Source: Cylicocyclus nassatus (lineage: Eukaryota; Nematoda; Chromadorea; Rhabditida; Strongylidae). Taken from it: DNA of 64,000 nucleotides. The DNA is taken from NCBI GenBank assembly GCA_958299035.1, contig CATQJL010000316.1, positions 48,295,585-48,359,584 on the forward strand, read 5' to 3'. Position numbers and translations under genes: made by a program. Below the pieces are notes generated by a model. The model was not told the origin of the DNA and did no database searches. It saw only the letters and a program-made list of their open reading frames with translations. Shown piece by piece: positions 32,595 through 45,872 of the stretch (within the stretch, counting starts at the first letter, position 1; each line of letters starts with the position of its first letter).

Positions 32595-35500
32595 TAAATC
32601 TTCGTAGAGGCAATGAATACCATGTACTGCTTCCAGTCCGAAAGGAAAGGTCATGGAACAGCGGATAAAAATTAATTCAGATCAAGTTGCATCGTTTCAG
32701 CACTTTTTGAGTCCAATTCAAAAGGTACTAAAATATTTTCCTTTATCAGTTTGTGTCGACGTTGAAAAAAAAACAAAAATTTTTCTTCCAAGCACTATAG
32801 AAAGCACATATTTTTGTCCCTATCAAATGAACGAGTTTGTTAGGAAATTTTTATGAGTTTACAAAAAACCTGCTGCAAATATGCATTACAAGAACATAAG
32901 CTAGTTCTTAAGTATAGCGCCACTATCCATTGCCCTATGCTTGATGTAAAAAAGTGAAGGAAAGTCCTATTATTTTACACAAGACCAGTAATAAAATGTG
33001 CAGCAGAACATAGGAACCCAAAAACATGTATTCACGAAGTTCACTGTAGTATTCCAGTTACTGCAGTCTTGAAAGGTAAAATATGCACAAAACTTTTTCT
33101 TGCACAACATGAACTGAAAAGTTGCCTGCCCAGCTAATGTGTGAATATGACTTCATCGAACAAAAAGGTTAGAGACGGTAGCGCCAAATTCTGGTGCACA
33201 AGACCCACGTGGAAAATGAAAGAGCAAACATTGCTTAAATCAAAAAAAGAGCAAGCCTATTATACAGGCTCCCAATCGTCAACGATAAATCATCTACTAA
33301 AATTGCTAGTTCAACTTCATAACCGTTTTGGACTAATTGTGGGTTCACAGTGCTGTGTGTCAAGCTAAACCAGGAATTAGGAAAGCTCAAAAAGAAAACT
33401 TCCTACCATGGGTAACCGATCATCTAGAAGACAGTACTGTCTATAGGAATTAGTGCAAGGAAATAAAAGTGGGAAAAAAAGTAGAGATTATGACTCTCAG
33501 ATATTGGCGACTACCCTATAATAAGAAGTTCCAATTGAAGAGCTAGAAAATGGTGAAAAAAATTTTTTCGATCAAGAATTTGTCTCTTGCACAAGATTTT
33601 TAGAACGATTAGAAAGCTGAGTTGGCTTTCAAGGCAGCGCAAGAAAATGATGGAATGACGGAAAAATTGAGTTTTTTACTTCTGGTACCATAAGTCAAAA
33701 GCCGAAGGTGCCTTATGCATAGCAAATTGTGGAATCGGAAAGACTCATATATTGGCGGTTGTGTAAGAAGTTATAGAAATCTCTTAAACGGAAGTGCAGG
33801 GTTACGTGATACTTATACATTCACATTTGTGTTTACCCAAACCCAACTTCCCACTAAATCATTCGCCACTAACAACAACTCCAATCCTCCGAAGTACCTC
33901 CATACTTAGCAGCTGCTCCGCGAGGACAAGGGTATGGAAGAAAATAACATGATGTTCACAGTCAATGCGTTATTCGCACACATACGTAAAACATGCACAG
34001 CTAAATATGAAGTCATAGGAAAATTCCATCTCAACAGCTTTCATCTGTGAAAGAGAACGTTCAAACATTAGCCGCCCACTTAGTTGCTAAGCGCCCATCA
34101 TGTGCCATGAGGAAAAACGTTTTCCACAATCTAGCCGGAGAAATTTCTCGGCTTTCCTTCTCTTCCTGCTTCGCTCATTTGGTGCAATTTCTCGTCTGAG
34201 CTGCAAGAGGATTTGAGCGAGTGTGGAGGAAGAATGGGGGAGGAGGGAGGAGGCGGGGAGGGGGGGGGGGGGAGGGGAGTGCAAAGGAAATGACTGCTAT
34301 CATATTCGAAAATTATAATAGAATCTATATTCAATTGCAAATGACAAAGAAGTCGCAACTGAGTGTGATTTGTTGGTGGCACGGAAACTGGCAAAGGTGG
34401 TAAACGGTTTCGGTTTTTTGATGAATGGCACCTTAGAATGACGGAAATACCGGTCTCGTTAGTGCTTCAAAAAAGCATAGCGATTATAAATGCCTTCACG
34501 CCTTTATCCCTTTCACACCATGAAAAAAAAATCCAATTATGTCTCTTCTTGTTGTCGACCTATTATTTCTATGGGTATCCTGGTAAAATACAAACGACAG
34601 AAGCTGGTTCTCCAACAAATAAAGAGTAATAGGCGAAATTTATCTTCGTAATAGGATTGTCAGAAAGGGAATGTGGCCTAATATTCATGATGTAACAGAT
34701 CCTGCTCTGCCTTAAGTATGACACAAATCTGGAGATTTAAGGAAGTTTCTGGAACTTCCCGCAAAGAGAATAGTAACAGGAATCATCCACCAAAACATCA
34801 AGTTGTAAAGGAAGTTGAGAACTCTTATTAGACAGATTCGGTTGCTGTTGATTTTGTTCAAAGAAGCCATCATACTCTTCATAAGGGTGTTCTGACGGCT
34901 TTCTATTATGCGTAAGTTGCATAGAAAGAAGGTGTGAGGTATTTCGAATCTGAGTTAGATCGTGAAAAAATCTTGTTGGAAAAAAATCAAAAAATGTAAA
35001 AGTCCGAGCAGTCGGCAAACATTTGAGCTGATTGGCTGTCTCTGTAAAAGATTATTTATTTATATTCAATACATTATTATAGTGTAATGTGTTAAATGGT
35101 ATATTATGATTATTAAGCATATTATGACTTTTATGAAAGTAATATAGTACAAAACAGCAAATGTGAATTTTTGGGGTTCCTTTCTCGAAAATAATAACTT
35201 TTCATAAAGACAACCAATCCGCGCGAATTTTTTGGTTGTAAAAAGCAGATTGTAGAATCTATAATTCCGACTCCTCGGATTGTTATCGCAATATTTAGAT
35301 TTTTACGACCAAACTCAAAAGACTCAAAATTGAGTGGTTTTTTCTTGCATCTTACCTCTCTACAGTGTATACATAATAAAGCCATCCAAACACCTTTATG
35401 GAGAACATGATTTTTCTTGTGTACAAAAGAAAGGAAATTTATACAAAAATTGGTGCGCCAGATCTTCTTCCAATATATATTGAATGCAGAGCCTTGAGTG

Positions 35501-35690
35501 GCCTAATTTCCTAAAAAGGTTGAGGGAACGATCTCGTTATATAAATTTTTGATTGGCCGATATCATGCAAATACTTGATTCGAATTTAAACAGGGCCTGC
35601 TGCGAGTTCATTCCTGCACAGACATTTATGGTTTATTAAGATAGACCGTAGCGCTCCGATTTGATAAACTTTGATTTGATGAACTATGAT
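32595..35690. other. Intergenic region, no gene recognised
   Basis: AT-rich sequence with scattered short frames. The only distinctive item is a purine strand at about 34,228-34,277 with long G runs, which could form G-quadruplex structure. A 93-codon minus frame at 34737-35018 is Gln/Asn-rich and may be an exon, but without splice or family support. Confidence 0.4.
34228..34277 (+). repeat. G-rich purine tract
   Basis: About 50 bases of almost pure G/A with several runs of three or more G and one run of more than ten G. Potential G-quadruplex; also prone to assembly error. Confidence 0.7.
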
Positions 35691-35795
35691 TGCTTTCCAC
35701 ATGCGTCATTGGGTTTGACAAAAAGTATCGACTGCGTGGTCGAGCACAAGTAAAGCATGTAAGTACTCGAGTATCATTTGTGATGTACTGGATTC
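35690..35795 (+). repeat. Dispersed direct repeat, copy A
   Basis: About 100 bp containing CCACATGCGTCATTG, GTTTGACAAAAAGTATCGAC, GCATGTAAG and GTATCATTTGTGATGTA. It is about 85-90% similar to copy B 660 bp downstream in the same orientation, with unrelated flanks. A GCATG-TAAG junction resembles a splice donor in both copies. Confidence 0.75.
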
Positions 35796-36349
35796 TTACT
35801 GAAAAATCCCACTGTTATAGTGACACTGCAAATCTAATTTGACTTGAACCTTGCCGATTATGTTAAGCTCCCTCATATAATCCCTTTTAACCTTTTCATA
35901 TTCGGTCAGAACTATTTGCGAATGCACGAAAGCTCTAACAACGCAGAAATACTTGAAACTGGCGCGTTTTTATGATGTAAATGTTTAGTTCTTTTTGTGT
36001 TGTACGTATAAACTAAAATCTCTGTCCCAGTATGATGTACGAGGCCCTTGAAAGTTTATGTGTTGTGCGCTCTCAATAAACTTCTCACATTTAGAGCACT
36101 TTAAAGTTCAAAGAAGTTTTTCTTTCCTAATGAAAACGTAGCAGACTTGGTCCTATAATAACGCGAGTGCACCAAACCTCCAATTGGAGTATTTCTAGCA
36201 TCAAGAAAAGCTTCTATCAAAAAAAGAGATTTTCATGCGATTATGCTATCTAATATTACACAATTCTCTTTCATCTGCATCGCAGAGCATATGGTATTTG
36301 GAAAAGCCGTCTAGAAAAAGCAGCGATTATCATAAAATGCAGCAGACAG

Positions 36350-36452
36350 CGATTTCCCACATGCGTCATTGAGTTTGACAAAAAGTATCGACTGCTGGTT
36401 CAGCACAAGCAGAGCATGTAAGCACTTATAAGTATCATTTGTGATGTAAGCG
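36350..36452 (+). repeat. Dispersed direct repeat, copy B
   Basis: Second copy of the 35,690 repeat. In this copy a frame running TCVIEFDKKYRLLVQHKQSM is open up to the donor-like GTAAGC, but in copy A the matching frame shifts, so coding is doubtful. It could be a duplicated exon remnant or a small RNA gene pair. Confidence 0.7.
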
Positions 36453-37128
36453 TTCTGCTTTCGCATTCCAGCATATCGAAAACGAAGCATAAAACAACAT
36501 TGAGAAATGGAGGCCTAGAGGCTATCAAATTTTAGGGGTTTAATTTTGGAACAATAAGTTTGAGGCAAAGTGATACTGAAGGTTCAAAGGTAAACAGTGG
36601 AAATGATGTGAAAGTCACAATCGTATTTGAATTTGAAGGGGGATGCAGACCAAAAACTAAATATGATGGAGCTACACATTATGTGTCTTGAGTGATTATT
36701 GATAAACCTGCTTGAGTTCTGAAAGTTAACGATTTTTGAATTTAATATGGTAAGATTGAAGCAAATCTATTGATTTTTACGATGAACGCGATACTGAGTG
36801 GTTAAGGCTAGAAAATTGTATTCGAGGAAACACATTCATTAGTGATAGCAGCCATGTAAGAAAAGTCGAAAAACATAACATCATTAAGCTTCTGCATTAA
36901 ATCAGGTTGTCTTGTTAGCGGGGATATTCTTTTTCTAGCCACTTGCGTATACAAATGAGCTCCTAAACCTTGGGAAAAAATGGATTGCGACAGATTTTCC
37001 TGCCAACTTACTTACATACGGATTCTGACAAAACCTTAAATAATATAACTTTTTATAGAGCAGTTTATACATACAAACTATTATACACTGTCATCAACTG
37101 CTGTCGTTCTAGCGACTCAGAATCTATA

Positions 37129-37367
37129 AGGCCTCGGACAGAGTTCGCGCGATTTGATCGTCGCGATTCAATTGCTACAGACAAATATTACGAGTTCATT
37201 GCATGCCGATCTTCTTGCATTTCGGTTGTCATAGTTTTCCAACACGACTAATCGTCAATAACTATCAAAATCGAAATACAAGAAGATCGGCGTGCAATGA
37301 ACTCGTAACAGTTGTCTGTAGCGATTGAATCGCGATGATAAAATCGAGTGAGCTCTGTTCGAGGCCT
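37129..37367. mobile_element. Short foldback element (239 bp)
   Basis: AGGCCTCGGACAGAG at the left end is inverted as CTCTGTTCGAGGCCT at the right end. Arms of about 105 bp pair throughout with few mismatches around a centre near 37,248. No target duplication resolved and no coding capacity. Confidence 0.8.
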
Positions 37368-40300
37368 AAAATGAAAATTAGGTAATCCTTTGTTTACGCT
37401 GTCGCGACTTAGATTGTTTATTAACTTATAATTGTTACATTTACCCACCATTATTACTTGTTATCGTCATTACTTATTTATTACACGGCTTACTTACAAA
37501 GGCATATATGGTAGCGTTTCCCAGAAAAATGCTGACTTATGATCTCATAAAACAAAGGTACTTTTGCGCAGAACGTTGATAAATAATCAAAATGTAATGA
37601 CCAAAGGTCAAATTTATGGAAATGAATGATTGAGGAAGCGCTCTGCGGATTGGTAACGTGTCAAGGCTAGGAAAACTTCCAAGTTTATGTGCAAATTGTC
37701 AGAAAAGCCATGGCTTGTGCTCTGAAAAGCCGCGAACACTAAACATAGAGAATTTTTCTTCAAAGTGTGCATGCAGACAGCAGGGCAATTGCACACTGGC
37801 TTGACAGCAGCATTGAAGTCTCGTTTCAAAGCTTGCACAAAAAACAACAGCATCGATTATGGAGATAAATCTTATGCCTCAACTCCTCTTTGATGTGCAA
37901 AAGAAAAACAAACGATAAAAGGGTACTTCTATCCAATTTATGGATGAAATGAAGGCGTTCATAACTCTCGTACCCTAAAAGTAAGTGGTGGCTGACTTGA
38001 AGCCGGATGGAAAAAGAAGCCGTTCGTGTTTTACCAACATATCGCATTCTCAATAAATGTGAGAAATTGATTTTCCATCAATGGATTTCTACGACAGCTG
38101 TCTAGATATAATAGCTAACATCATTCGATCATTCGTTGACAAAAATATTAACTATCGGTTTACTGGATACAATTCCGTTTGACATGCAATTCTCTAAAAA
38201 CTTTTTCTTGTTGTTTTTTATTCATGACTGTTTGAGGGAATTCAAAGCTTCTTTTATGACATATCAACGATTCAGAGTTTTCTGCTACCACTAAAAGAAG
38301 TTATGCTCCATGCTAGATTCCCAAAAGCTCAGTTCTTTGACTTTTGAGCTTCGTTTTGCTGTAGATAGATGAGCACTTTGGTATTTAGCTACAAACAAGT
38401 TTTCTCTCTTTAGTGAATATCAATAAATATTGTAATCTGTCATTCTAAGAATCTTATATTTTTAAAAAAATTTCACATTAGCACAGAATGAGAAATTTGG
38501 GTATCTCATTTCTTTGTTTACTACCTTCATAGAAAAATAAATTTTAATCACATTGCAATTCTTGTTGAAATGCTCTTTATAGAGGCACCAAACAATAGAC
38601 AAGAATTTTTCAACAACATTCCCAGGAAACGCAAAATCGACCGAAATTATTTCTTAGCAAACCTAATAAAAGGGTGATGTTTTGCGACTGGAAAACCGTA
38701 TTCTAGAATTGGCAAAAAAAATTTTTCCTTGCAAAAATGCTTCAAATTTGAACAAAAGCAGATATCTCTGCACCTACCATAGAGATACGAAAATTGAAGT
38801 TTGCACACCACCTCCGCTATCTGTGAAAAGAGAACGTGCTCAAGATTAATTACGCCATTGTGACAAGGTCAGTTTTTTCCTAGTGAAAGGGAAGAAACTG
38901 AGCGTTAATAACAAACGATTGTGCGTCAAAAGAATATCACAAAGAGATTAGAAATAAGAGGACTCCAATGAATCAGAAGAGGGCAACCACGAACGACATA
39001 TATAAAGGAGTACGTGAAAGGCAGAACCAATCCGCAATCAGTGTTTTTATTTGCGTCGAGATCATTACATAGCAGAGGACCTTGAAGAAGTGACATCAAA
39101 CCTGGCCTGACGCTCAAAGATTGCGTTTTTAGCACCCGTGGTTGACTTTAAGGATAGACTCTTGACGGATGGCCTAGAATTGCAGTCTTCCAGTCACTCA
39201 GAACCCAGAAGGTTTTCTGTAGAGGAAAAAAAGAGAATGCATTTAATGCTTGTTGCAAGGAGAGGTTTTAGCGATTATTATTATAAGGACCTCAAAAAAT
39301 CGTAAAGACTTACTCCCGAACCATGAAAATAATTGCTCTAATCAAGCACATTCACTTGCAGATTTCACCTCAAACGCTTACAAATAGTAAAATATGAAAT
39401 GATGGCTTGTGTTGTGTTGGTCAAATATGAATAGGCTTGCCAAACAACAACAACCGTATTGAGAAATCTATGTTGTTGTTTCACATCAGGATAGTCACAA
39501 ACTTGTTTCTCGAAAACAGCTGTCGGTAATAATAGGTTGCGATCGAGGGTGATTTGAAGCAGTGTAGAATCGGAACGAAATGAGGGCATTGGGAATTATG
39601 CTTCCCCTTCTCTAAAGTTACCGTTGGCACTGTTTCCATTAGGAAGGCTGACAAGTAATTTTGCTAGCTTTCGCGGCTCACATAAATACTGCACATAAAT
39701 TTTCGTCCAGTATTTGGTATCACTGGAAAGAGCACTTCAATGAAACGGATGTAGTTTCTGTTTGAGCGGAATTTATTTCATGAAAAATAGAAAGATACAA
39801 GGAAGTGAGGAATGCCATTTTTCCACTGCGCGCGACGTGAGAAAAATTTTTTGCAAGCAAAGGTAAACTCCAAAACGGCAGATGAAGAATTTTATTGTTG
39901 TTCTTCAAATAGAGAAAACTTGGGTGTATCCAAATACCAAATTGCTTACCTATAATCCATAACAGCATGAAAAGGAAGCTCAGAAGTTCGAAGAACTCAG
40001 CTTCTAGAATTTCGCCATATTGGGGCATGACTTTCCTTTGCTGTAGTAAATAGATGAATTGAATAGAATAGATGATATTTGGTAGTAGTATCTTTGAGTT
40101 ACTCCGCCTTAATGAATCATTAAAAACAACAAAAATCATTTATGGGGATATGCTTGAATTACGAACTTATTTTTCAGCCACCTACTATTCCGATATTTGG
40201 AAGTTATACCTTACAAACCCACTACTATTCTCTAAGGGAGTATTGGCATTGTTTTCAAGCCATACCGGAGGCTCTTTAGTAGAGGGATGGCGATGATCGA

Positions 40301-43300
40301 GGTCAATTTATGAACTTGATCTGAAATTCGTTATTGTAATTTGAACAAATATTTCAAATCTGTGAAGAAAATGAAGTTCAAAAAGAGCAAATTAGAGAAC
40401 TACGAAAGAAACAAAGGACGTGGTACAAGTATACGTATTGCTACATAAATGTTACATCTACTAAATGAACGGCTTGACTTCAGTGGATAATTATCAAATA
40501 ACGATTTTGTACATACAGTTAGCAGCCATTACTCGCCAAAATTGTTTGATTGATGCCAAAGCTTGCGTGGCACTTAATTTTCGCTTCCAAATTCATGTGA
40601 CGTAAAACTGTCATAGGAATCAAAAACTTCCGAGATGGATGGAATAGGTTTTATTAGAGGCCATTAAATAAGCGATGGAACAACTAACATAGGATGGGCA
40701 CCGAGGCCTAAATAACGACAACTCTATAAGAACATGTCTGCTGGAGCTTTCTCGCATTCGTCCGTATTTGGCTCATTGCTCGTCATTGATACTACACGCG
40801 CTTCGACGAAAAACTACCCAGCCCGGGGCACTTTTTAATTTCTGCTCCTCTGGTGCTTGACATGGTAATCAAGGAAAAGTCGCCTAATTGTCATTGTTGA
40901 AGAAAATGCACATTAGGAGGAATCTGGTGGCTGCGTTCAATAGAATGATTTTTGGAAAGAAGTGATCTTCTATTTGCAATTTTTAAGATGTATGTCATAC
41001 GCAAACGCAATGACGATTAGACGACTTTTCTTTTATTACCATTACTAAGAACTATCACGTGCAAATCGAATGAAGCACAAGAACTGAGTTGAAATGAGTC
41101 AAACTTTCGGGGCCACGCTCTTTAATCAATCACCGGTAAACATTTCGAAACTCTGTTAGTCATGGTAAAGATTGTAATGCTATGTAAATCCGAATTTTGA
41201 CTCATATTATGACAATATCACTTTTGACAGCATAGAACGATCATTTCCAAAATCAAAATCAACGAAGTGTGAGTTTTCCAGATTTTCATTCTCTTATAAA
41301 TTGGTTCCATGGTTTTCCGCTACAGCTTTCCAGCTTTTCGAGCTGGTTAGTCTACAGCTGATTCACAATGCATGTTCCGTCGCATAGGATCAGACAAACC
41401 ACTTTAGTATCCATTTGATTTCAATAATCACAGCGATCTAGCGCACACATCATGATTATCTACATCAAACTACTATCAAGCTACTCACTATGTTCAATGT
41501 TCGAAAAAAACCTTACCAAACAAAACAGGTAAACCTTTCAGTAGGGCTCGCCATAGCTGGCACACGAACACGCGCTGGATATCGAGTCAAAAATAGAGTA
41601 ATGTAGTTTTTGGTCATTGTAAAACTGATAAAAGATTTCCTAAAATCAGGTTGCTACGCCATCAATCTGATAGAATTTGTCGACAACTCCCAATCCCAAC
41701 TAACAACTTTCTCGAGATCCAATACGCTCCCGGTGGAATCGCGGGAATTTGAAATTCTGCCCCGAGATAAACAAATGGAATGCTCACAACGAATACGCAA
41801 TGACCATCAAAGTTGCTGTGCAGATGCGAGGAGGTGGAACAATGTAAAAAATTGTAGAAGTTTTATGAATCAGATGCGAGGCAAATAGCGAACTTTTTCT
41901 GAGGTTAGGTGTTTTCTTGCCACCTGAGGGGAACTCACAGAGCACAAAGCCGATTTGCTTTTTCCCTATATTCATTTTGACTTTCTTCGCATAACTTCAA
42001 CTACACCTCAGCTCCTAACATTGATTTCCTAATCGCCTCAAACACCCTACTCTCTGCTCAGTTACAGGGATTAGGAATTCTGTAGTTGTGGAGCACTCTC
42101 TTGCTCTAACTGAGCGATAAGAGGGTGGGCGCTGGTGCCTGCCTCCAAAGCAGAGTCATCACAATTGCTTTTATTGCATTTGTGTTGTTATGCTTTTCGC
42201 TCTGAAGGCCTCATAGGGCATATTGTAATTTATTCACAAGTCAGGGAATACTTTCTTCTTGAATTCCACTGAGCTACCATGTGCCAAGCCCTATTTTCAG
42301 TATCAGCGCGCAGACTATGTCTAGCTTACATACCCACAAAATACCTTATAAAGCGACTTTGAACCAACGATACAGGCTCATCTTACTTTTCTAGCTATCA
42401 AAGCAAAATGTGGTACACCTTGAGTTTGGCAGATGTAATTTTCTGATAGGGCGTTTTTTGGGAGCCTCATGCAAAATCTTGGGGGCGATCTTTCAGCAAT
42501 TTGAAATGCTAGCTTAAGTGTTTAGGACATAAACCGTTATCAGTTCTTTCTTTGCCTGATGCGTGCACATTCCTCAGACGACTATTTCAGTCCTTTCGTC
42601 TTTGTGGTCAGTTATTCTCCGCCGCAGAAAATGATGATCGCTCAAGGCACATGTTCAGGCGAAAGAACAACAAGCGAGCAAAATGAGCAGAACAAGTGTA
42701 AAGTCGTGAATAATGTATGAGTGCACTATTGAAAAAGTGCAATGTGGTCTTAAAACACAAAGAGAATAGGGATGAATATAATGGACATCTGCAGCCATGC
42801 AAATCAGTGCCTCGCATACTGCAGTTAAACCTATTATAATTATTTATAATGCAGCGGTGAATAGTTAAAAATTTTCTTTTCCCAAAAATAGAAAAAAGCT
42901 TTGATTTTTCCTGTATGTCGGCGAATTTTTGCACACTGCACAAAGTAACTAGTAGGGAAATAGCATAGTGATGGCATAGAAGATCCAAGTCCTAAAGGAT
43001 TCGTCCTCCACAACGAACATTTACATCTTGGCTGCTGACCGAAGTTTCACGCATGAATAGGCCAAGCAAACACAATTGGGCAAAGGTCCACTTTGGTGCT
43101 TTGAAAGGGAAACATGCCTTTTAGAGGCATCGTTTATACAGCTTGGAAGAATCTTTCTATAATTCTGTGCTGATTTCTTGATTATGATGAAATGAATGCG
43201 TGCACGAGCATAAATGTATAGCTGACATTTTGCAGCTACCTAGGCGTAATTGGCAACTGACTATATTTTTGGTCAAGGAAAATTAGAAGAAAACGTGGTA

Positions 43301-44882
43301 CTATTCTTGTGACTGAAAGACGGCCATACTCCTGGGAAGAGGATTGTAGCACAAAGCTTCCAACCGTTTTGCACTTTCGCAATTGATCCGGCAATCCTTC
43401 ATGGATTTAAGGCAGAAAGGTCCAAATTTGAAATTTACTCCTTTTTATTCGAAGGCATAAAATTTTGGCACGAACGAAAATCCACTAAAACGAACAAATA
43501 CTTAGAAAACTAGAAGAAAGGCTATTTTGCATAACATTGAAAGTTTGTGAGAAAACTGATTTTGCTTTGAAAACCACGGCTTTGATAATGAGGTAAGAAA
43601 AACGTGCATTAGTAATACAGCGTAATATAATAAACATTGCGTAGGTCCCGTTGCAGTTTGTCAGGATCCCTTTAGAGCGTATGGGGAAAGTGACACAGAC
43701 GACCCTACTGCTAATTGTAGATTTCGTTCGACAAGTTGAGATGCAAGAAAGTTGGCGTTTGAATACCATCATGCGCCCAAAGCATTCCATAGACAAAGAA
43801 GCTTCCAAATGCGTTTGAATGTTTGCAGTGGAGTGAATTAGCCGGTTGTCTTTTGCTATGTAGTTTTTCCGGCTACCCTTTCAGTACAGTGTGGTGGCAA
43901 ATTTGCCGGAGTGTGGAGCACTTTCTGCTCGAAGAAGTTATACTCGGACTCGCTTGTCAAAGCACATCTCATCCTTAGTACCGACTCCTTTGACGATTCT
44001 TAGCGCAAAAACGTGAGGAGAATATGAAGACTTTTCTGACTGTCGTAAAGACTATCACATCATGAGCGATTTTAGCCGCAAACATTATAGGCAGATCATG
44101 TAAAAAAACAGAAATGATCCTCACCTAGAAAGTGAAATCCTTGAAAGGAAGCGTCGGTCGGTCAGCACAGGGAAGAAAGCTGTACGGTTAGTACTACTGA
44201 GGCAGTGTCAAGCAAAACTCAGAAATCTAGAAGTGTACATCATATAGCAGCTTCACATTCATATAGAAAAAGCTTAGACATCGCGTTTCAGTGGCGTGTT
44301 GAAGAAGAAGTAAGAACTTGCTCGAACGACCATGAGTACGCTCTTTCAGAAAGTCAGCGCTTTTCCAGCAGTCACATACTCATCCACCACTACAGTTGAC
44401 TAATGGATGTCAATAGATTAGTGGTTTTTCATAGGGCAGTAGCGCTGAGCGGATGGAAAGGCGGTAATGATAGACTTTTATTGCCTTCCGGAGTGAATTA
44501 CAACTGAGAGAGCATCCCAGTATGATCATGCATCGCCAATAGTGCGGGCTAATTAGGGACTTGCACGCAACAGGGTCATAAAGTTGAGACAGCGCGAGAA
44601 CGACCACTATTTGCCGTTGTTTCCACTCCCTTAAGGCTGATTGCCTTCTTTGAAGGTGATTACTAGTTTATAGTATTGCTAAATGGCTCTCAGATTAAGA
44701 TGGTATTCTCAAGTCAAAACCATCGGTGTATCCTCAGGGGGACGCACTCTATACAACCGCGACTGTTGCGCGCAGTAGCAGCACTCTTACAAATTTGGGG
44801 TGAAGGCTTCATGAAAAATGTCCGATCCACTTCACTTTTATCTGTTTCCACGTCAGTTTTTTCACATAAAATGTAAAAAAAA
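37368..44882. other. Long intergenic region, no gene recognised
   Basis: Seven and a half kilobases of AT-rich DNA with many short frames but none with convincing domain content or splice-linked exons. I found no clear transposon ends comparable to those elsewhere. Small genes with divergent products could be missed by eye. Confidence 0.4.
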
Positions 44883-45055
44883 ATGCTATTGAAAGAACGC
44901 AACATGAAGGTATGCGATGGATATAGTCTCATAAATAATTTCTGTAAAATATATGCTCTATCAGATGAGAAGCGAGACATCTTGCGCTATTCGATAATTC
45001 ATGAGCAGTCAATGCACTTGCACCACAAAATTGCATCAAACATACGACTACCGAT
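44883..45055 (+). pseudogene. 5' part of an ORF interrupted by the BEL/Pao insertion
   Basis: A plus-strand frame is open from an ATG at 44883 (or 44907) up to the retrotransposon target site. It contains YALSDEKRDILRYSIIHEQS, which looks protein-like. After the element and one copy of CCGAT are discounted, the same frame continues beyond 58108 for another 115 codons. Function is unrecognised. The other half is listed at 58109. Confidence 0.45.
45051..45055. repeat. Target-site duplication CCGAT (left)
   Basis: CCGAT directly precedes the left LTR and is repeated directly after the right LTR (58109-58113). A 5-bp duplication is usual for LTR retrotransposon integrases. Confidence 0.95.
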
Positions 45056-45872
45056 TGTCGCGGATTGGGCCCCCAGCTCCCAGCGTCAGTGGTATAATTG
45101 CTCTCCTGCATCGGCGAGGGGAGCCAGGGGTCCGCACCGTGAATAAGTGAACCATACAATGTGTGGTGGCTACCTGTGAGACGCTCGTTGTGCCTGCCAC
45201 GTGGGTACTCCTTACGCTCTTAGGGGCCCTTGCCACCAGCCTGCTTAGTAGCGACTCGTCACCTGGGATCGACCTGTGCTTCCAGCCACCGACAGCTGGG
45301 GCGTGCACTCATAACCGTGGCACTTAGCTAGCATCGTGCCAGCCTTCCTACAGATGTTACCTACTAGGCAAGATTACGAAATACACCCGAAATGACAACC
45401 CGATATTCCGGAGCCACAGCCGAGCCGTGGTCACCGCTCCAACACATATCACACCTGTAAAGTGCCCACCATTTATCCGCGATAAAATCCCTACACTCAA
45501 ACACACAGGATGAGCAACAACCAGCCAGATGTTACCTAGGGGCCGGCAATAACGGAAACCCCCCGAGGCGGTGTCGCCGGCGTGTGCCAGGTGCGATCGC
45601 GCTCGGGGTTACCTCGTAGCGTGGGAGCCAGTCCTCTGTGGCGTAGATGGAAGCACGCGAGAGTTGGGGTAGCGCTGGATCGATCGATAGTTGAGACGAA
45701 ATGGAAACCCGACCGCTCACTGTGACGGCAGCTGCGAAGACTGACTACGTGACTTATTTGAACGCTGCGAAGGTAAGAGAGGTGAGAGGCGGGACAGCGC
45801 GAGGACGGCGTTTTGGGACCCTTTGCGAGGCGGAGGGCGGCGACCTTTGAAGGAAGTCGCGAATCCGCGACA
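45056..45872 (-). repeat. 3' LTR of the BEL/Pao element
   Basis: 817 bp, TG...CA termini, matching the copy at 57292-58108 with no indels and no mismatch noticed. Short frames inside it recur identically in both LTRs and are not genes. Confidence 0.95.

Noticed and set aside
34737..35018. 93-codon Gln/Asn-rich minus frame
   Set aside because: Composition is suggestive of an exon but there is no splice partner or family resemblance.
45048..45720. Short frames repeated exactly at 57.2-58.0 kb
   Set aside because: They lie in the two LTRs and have no recognisable domain.
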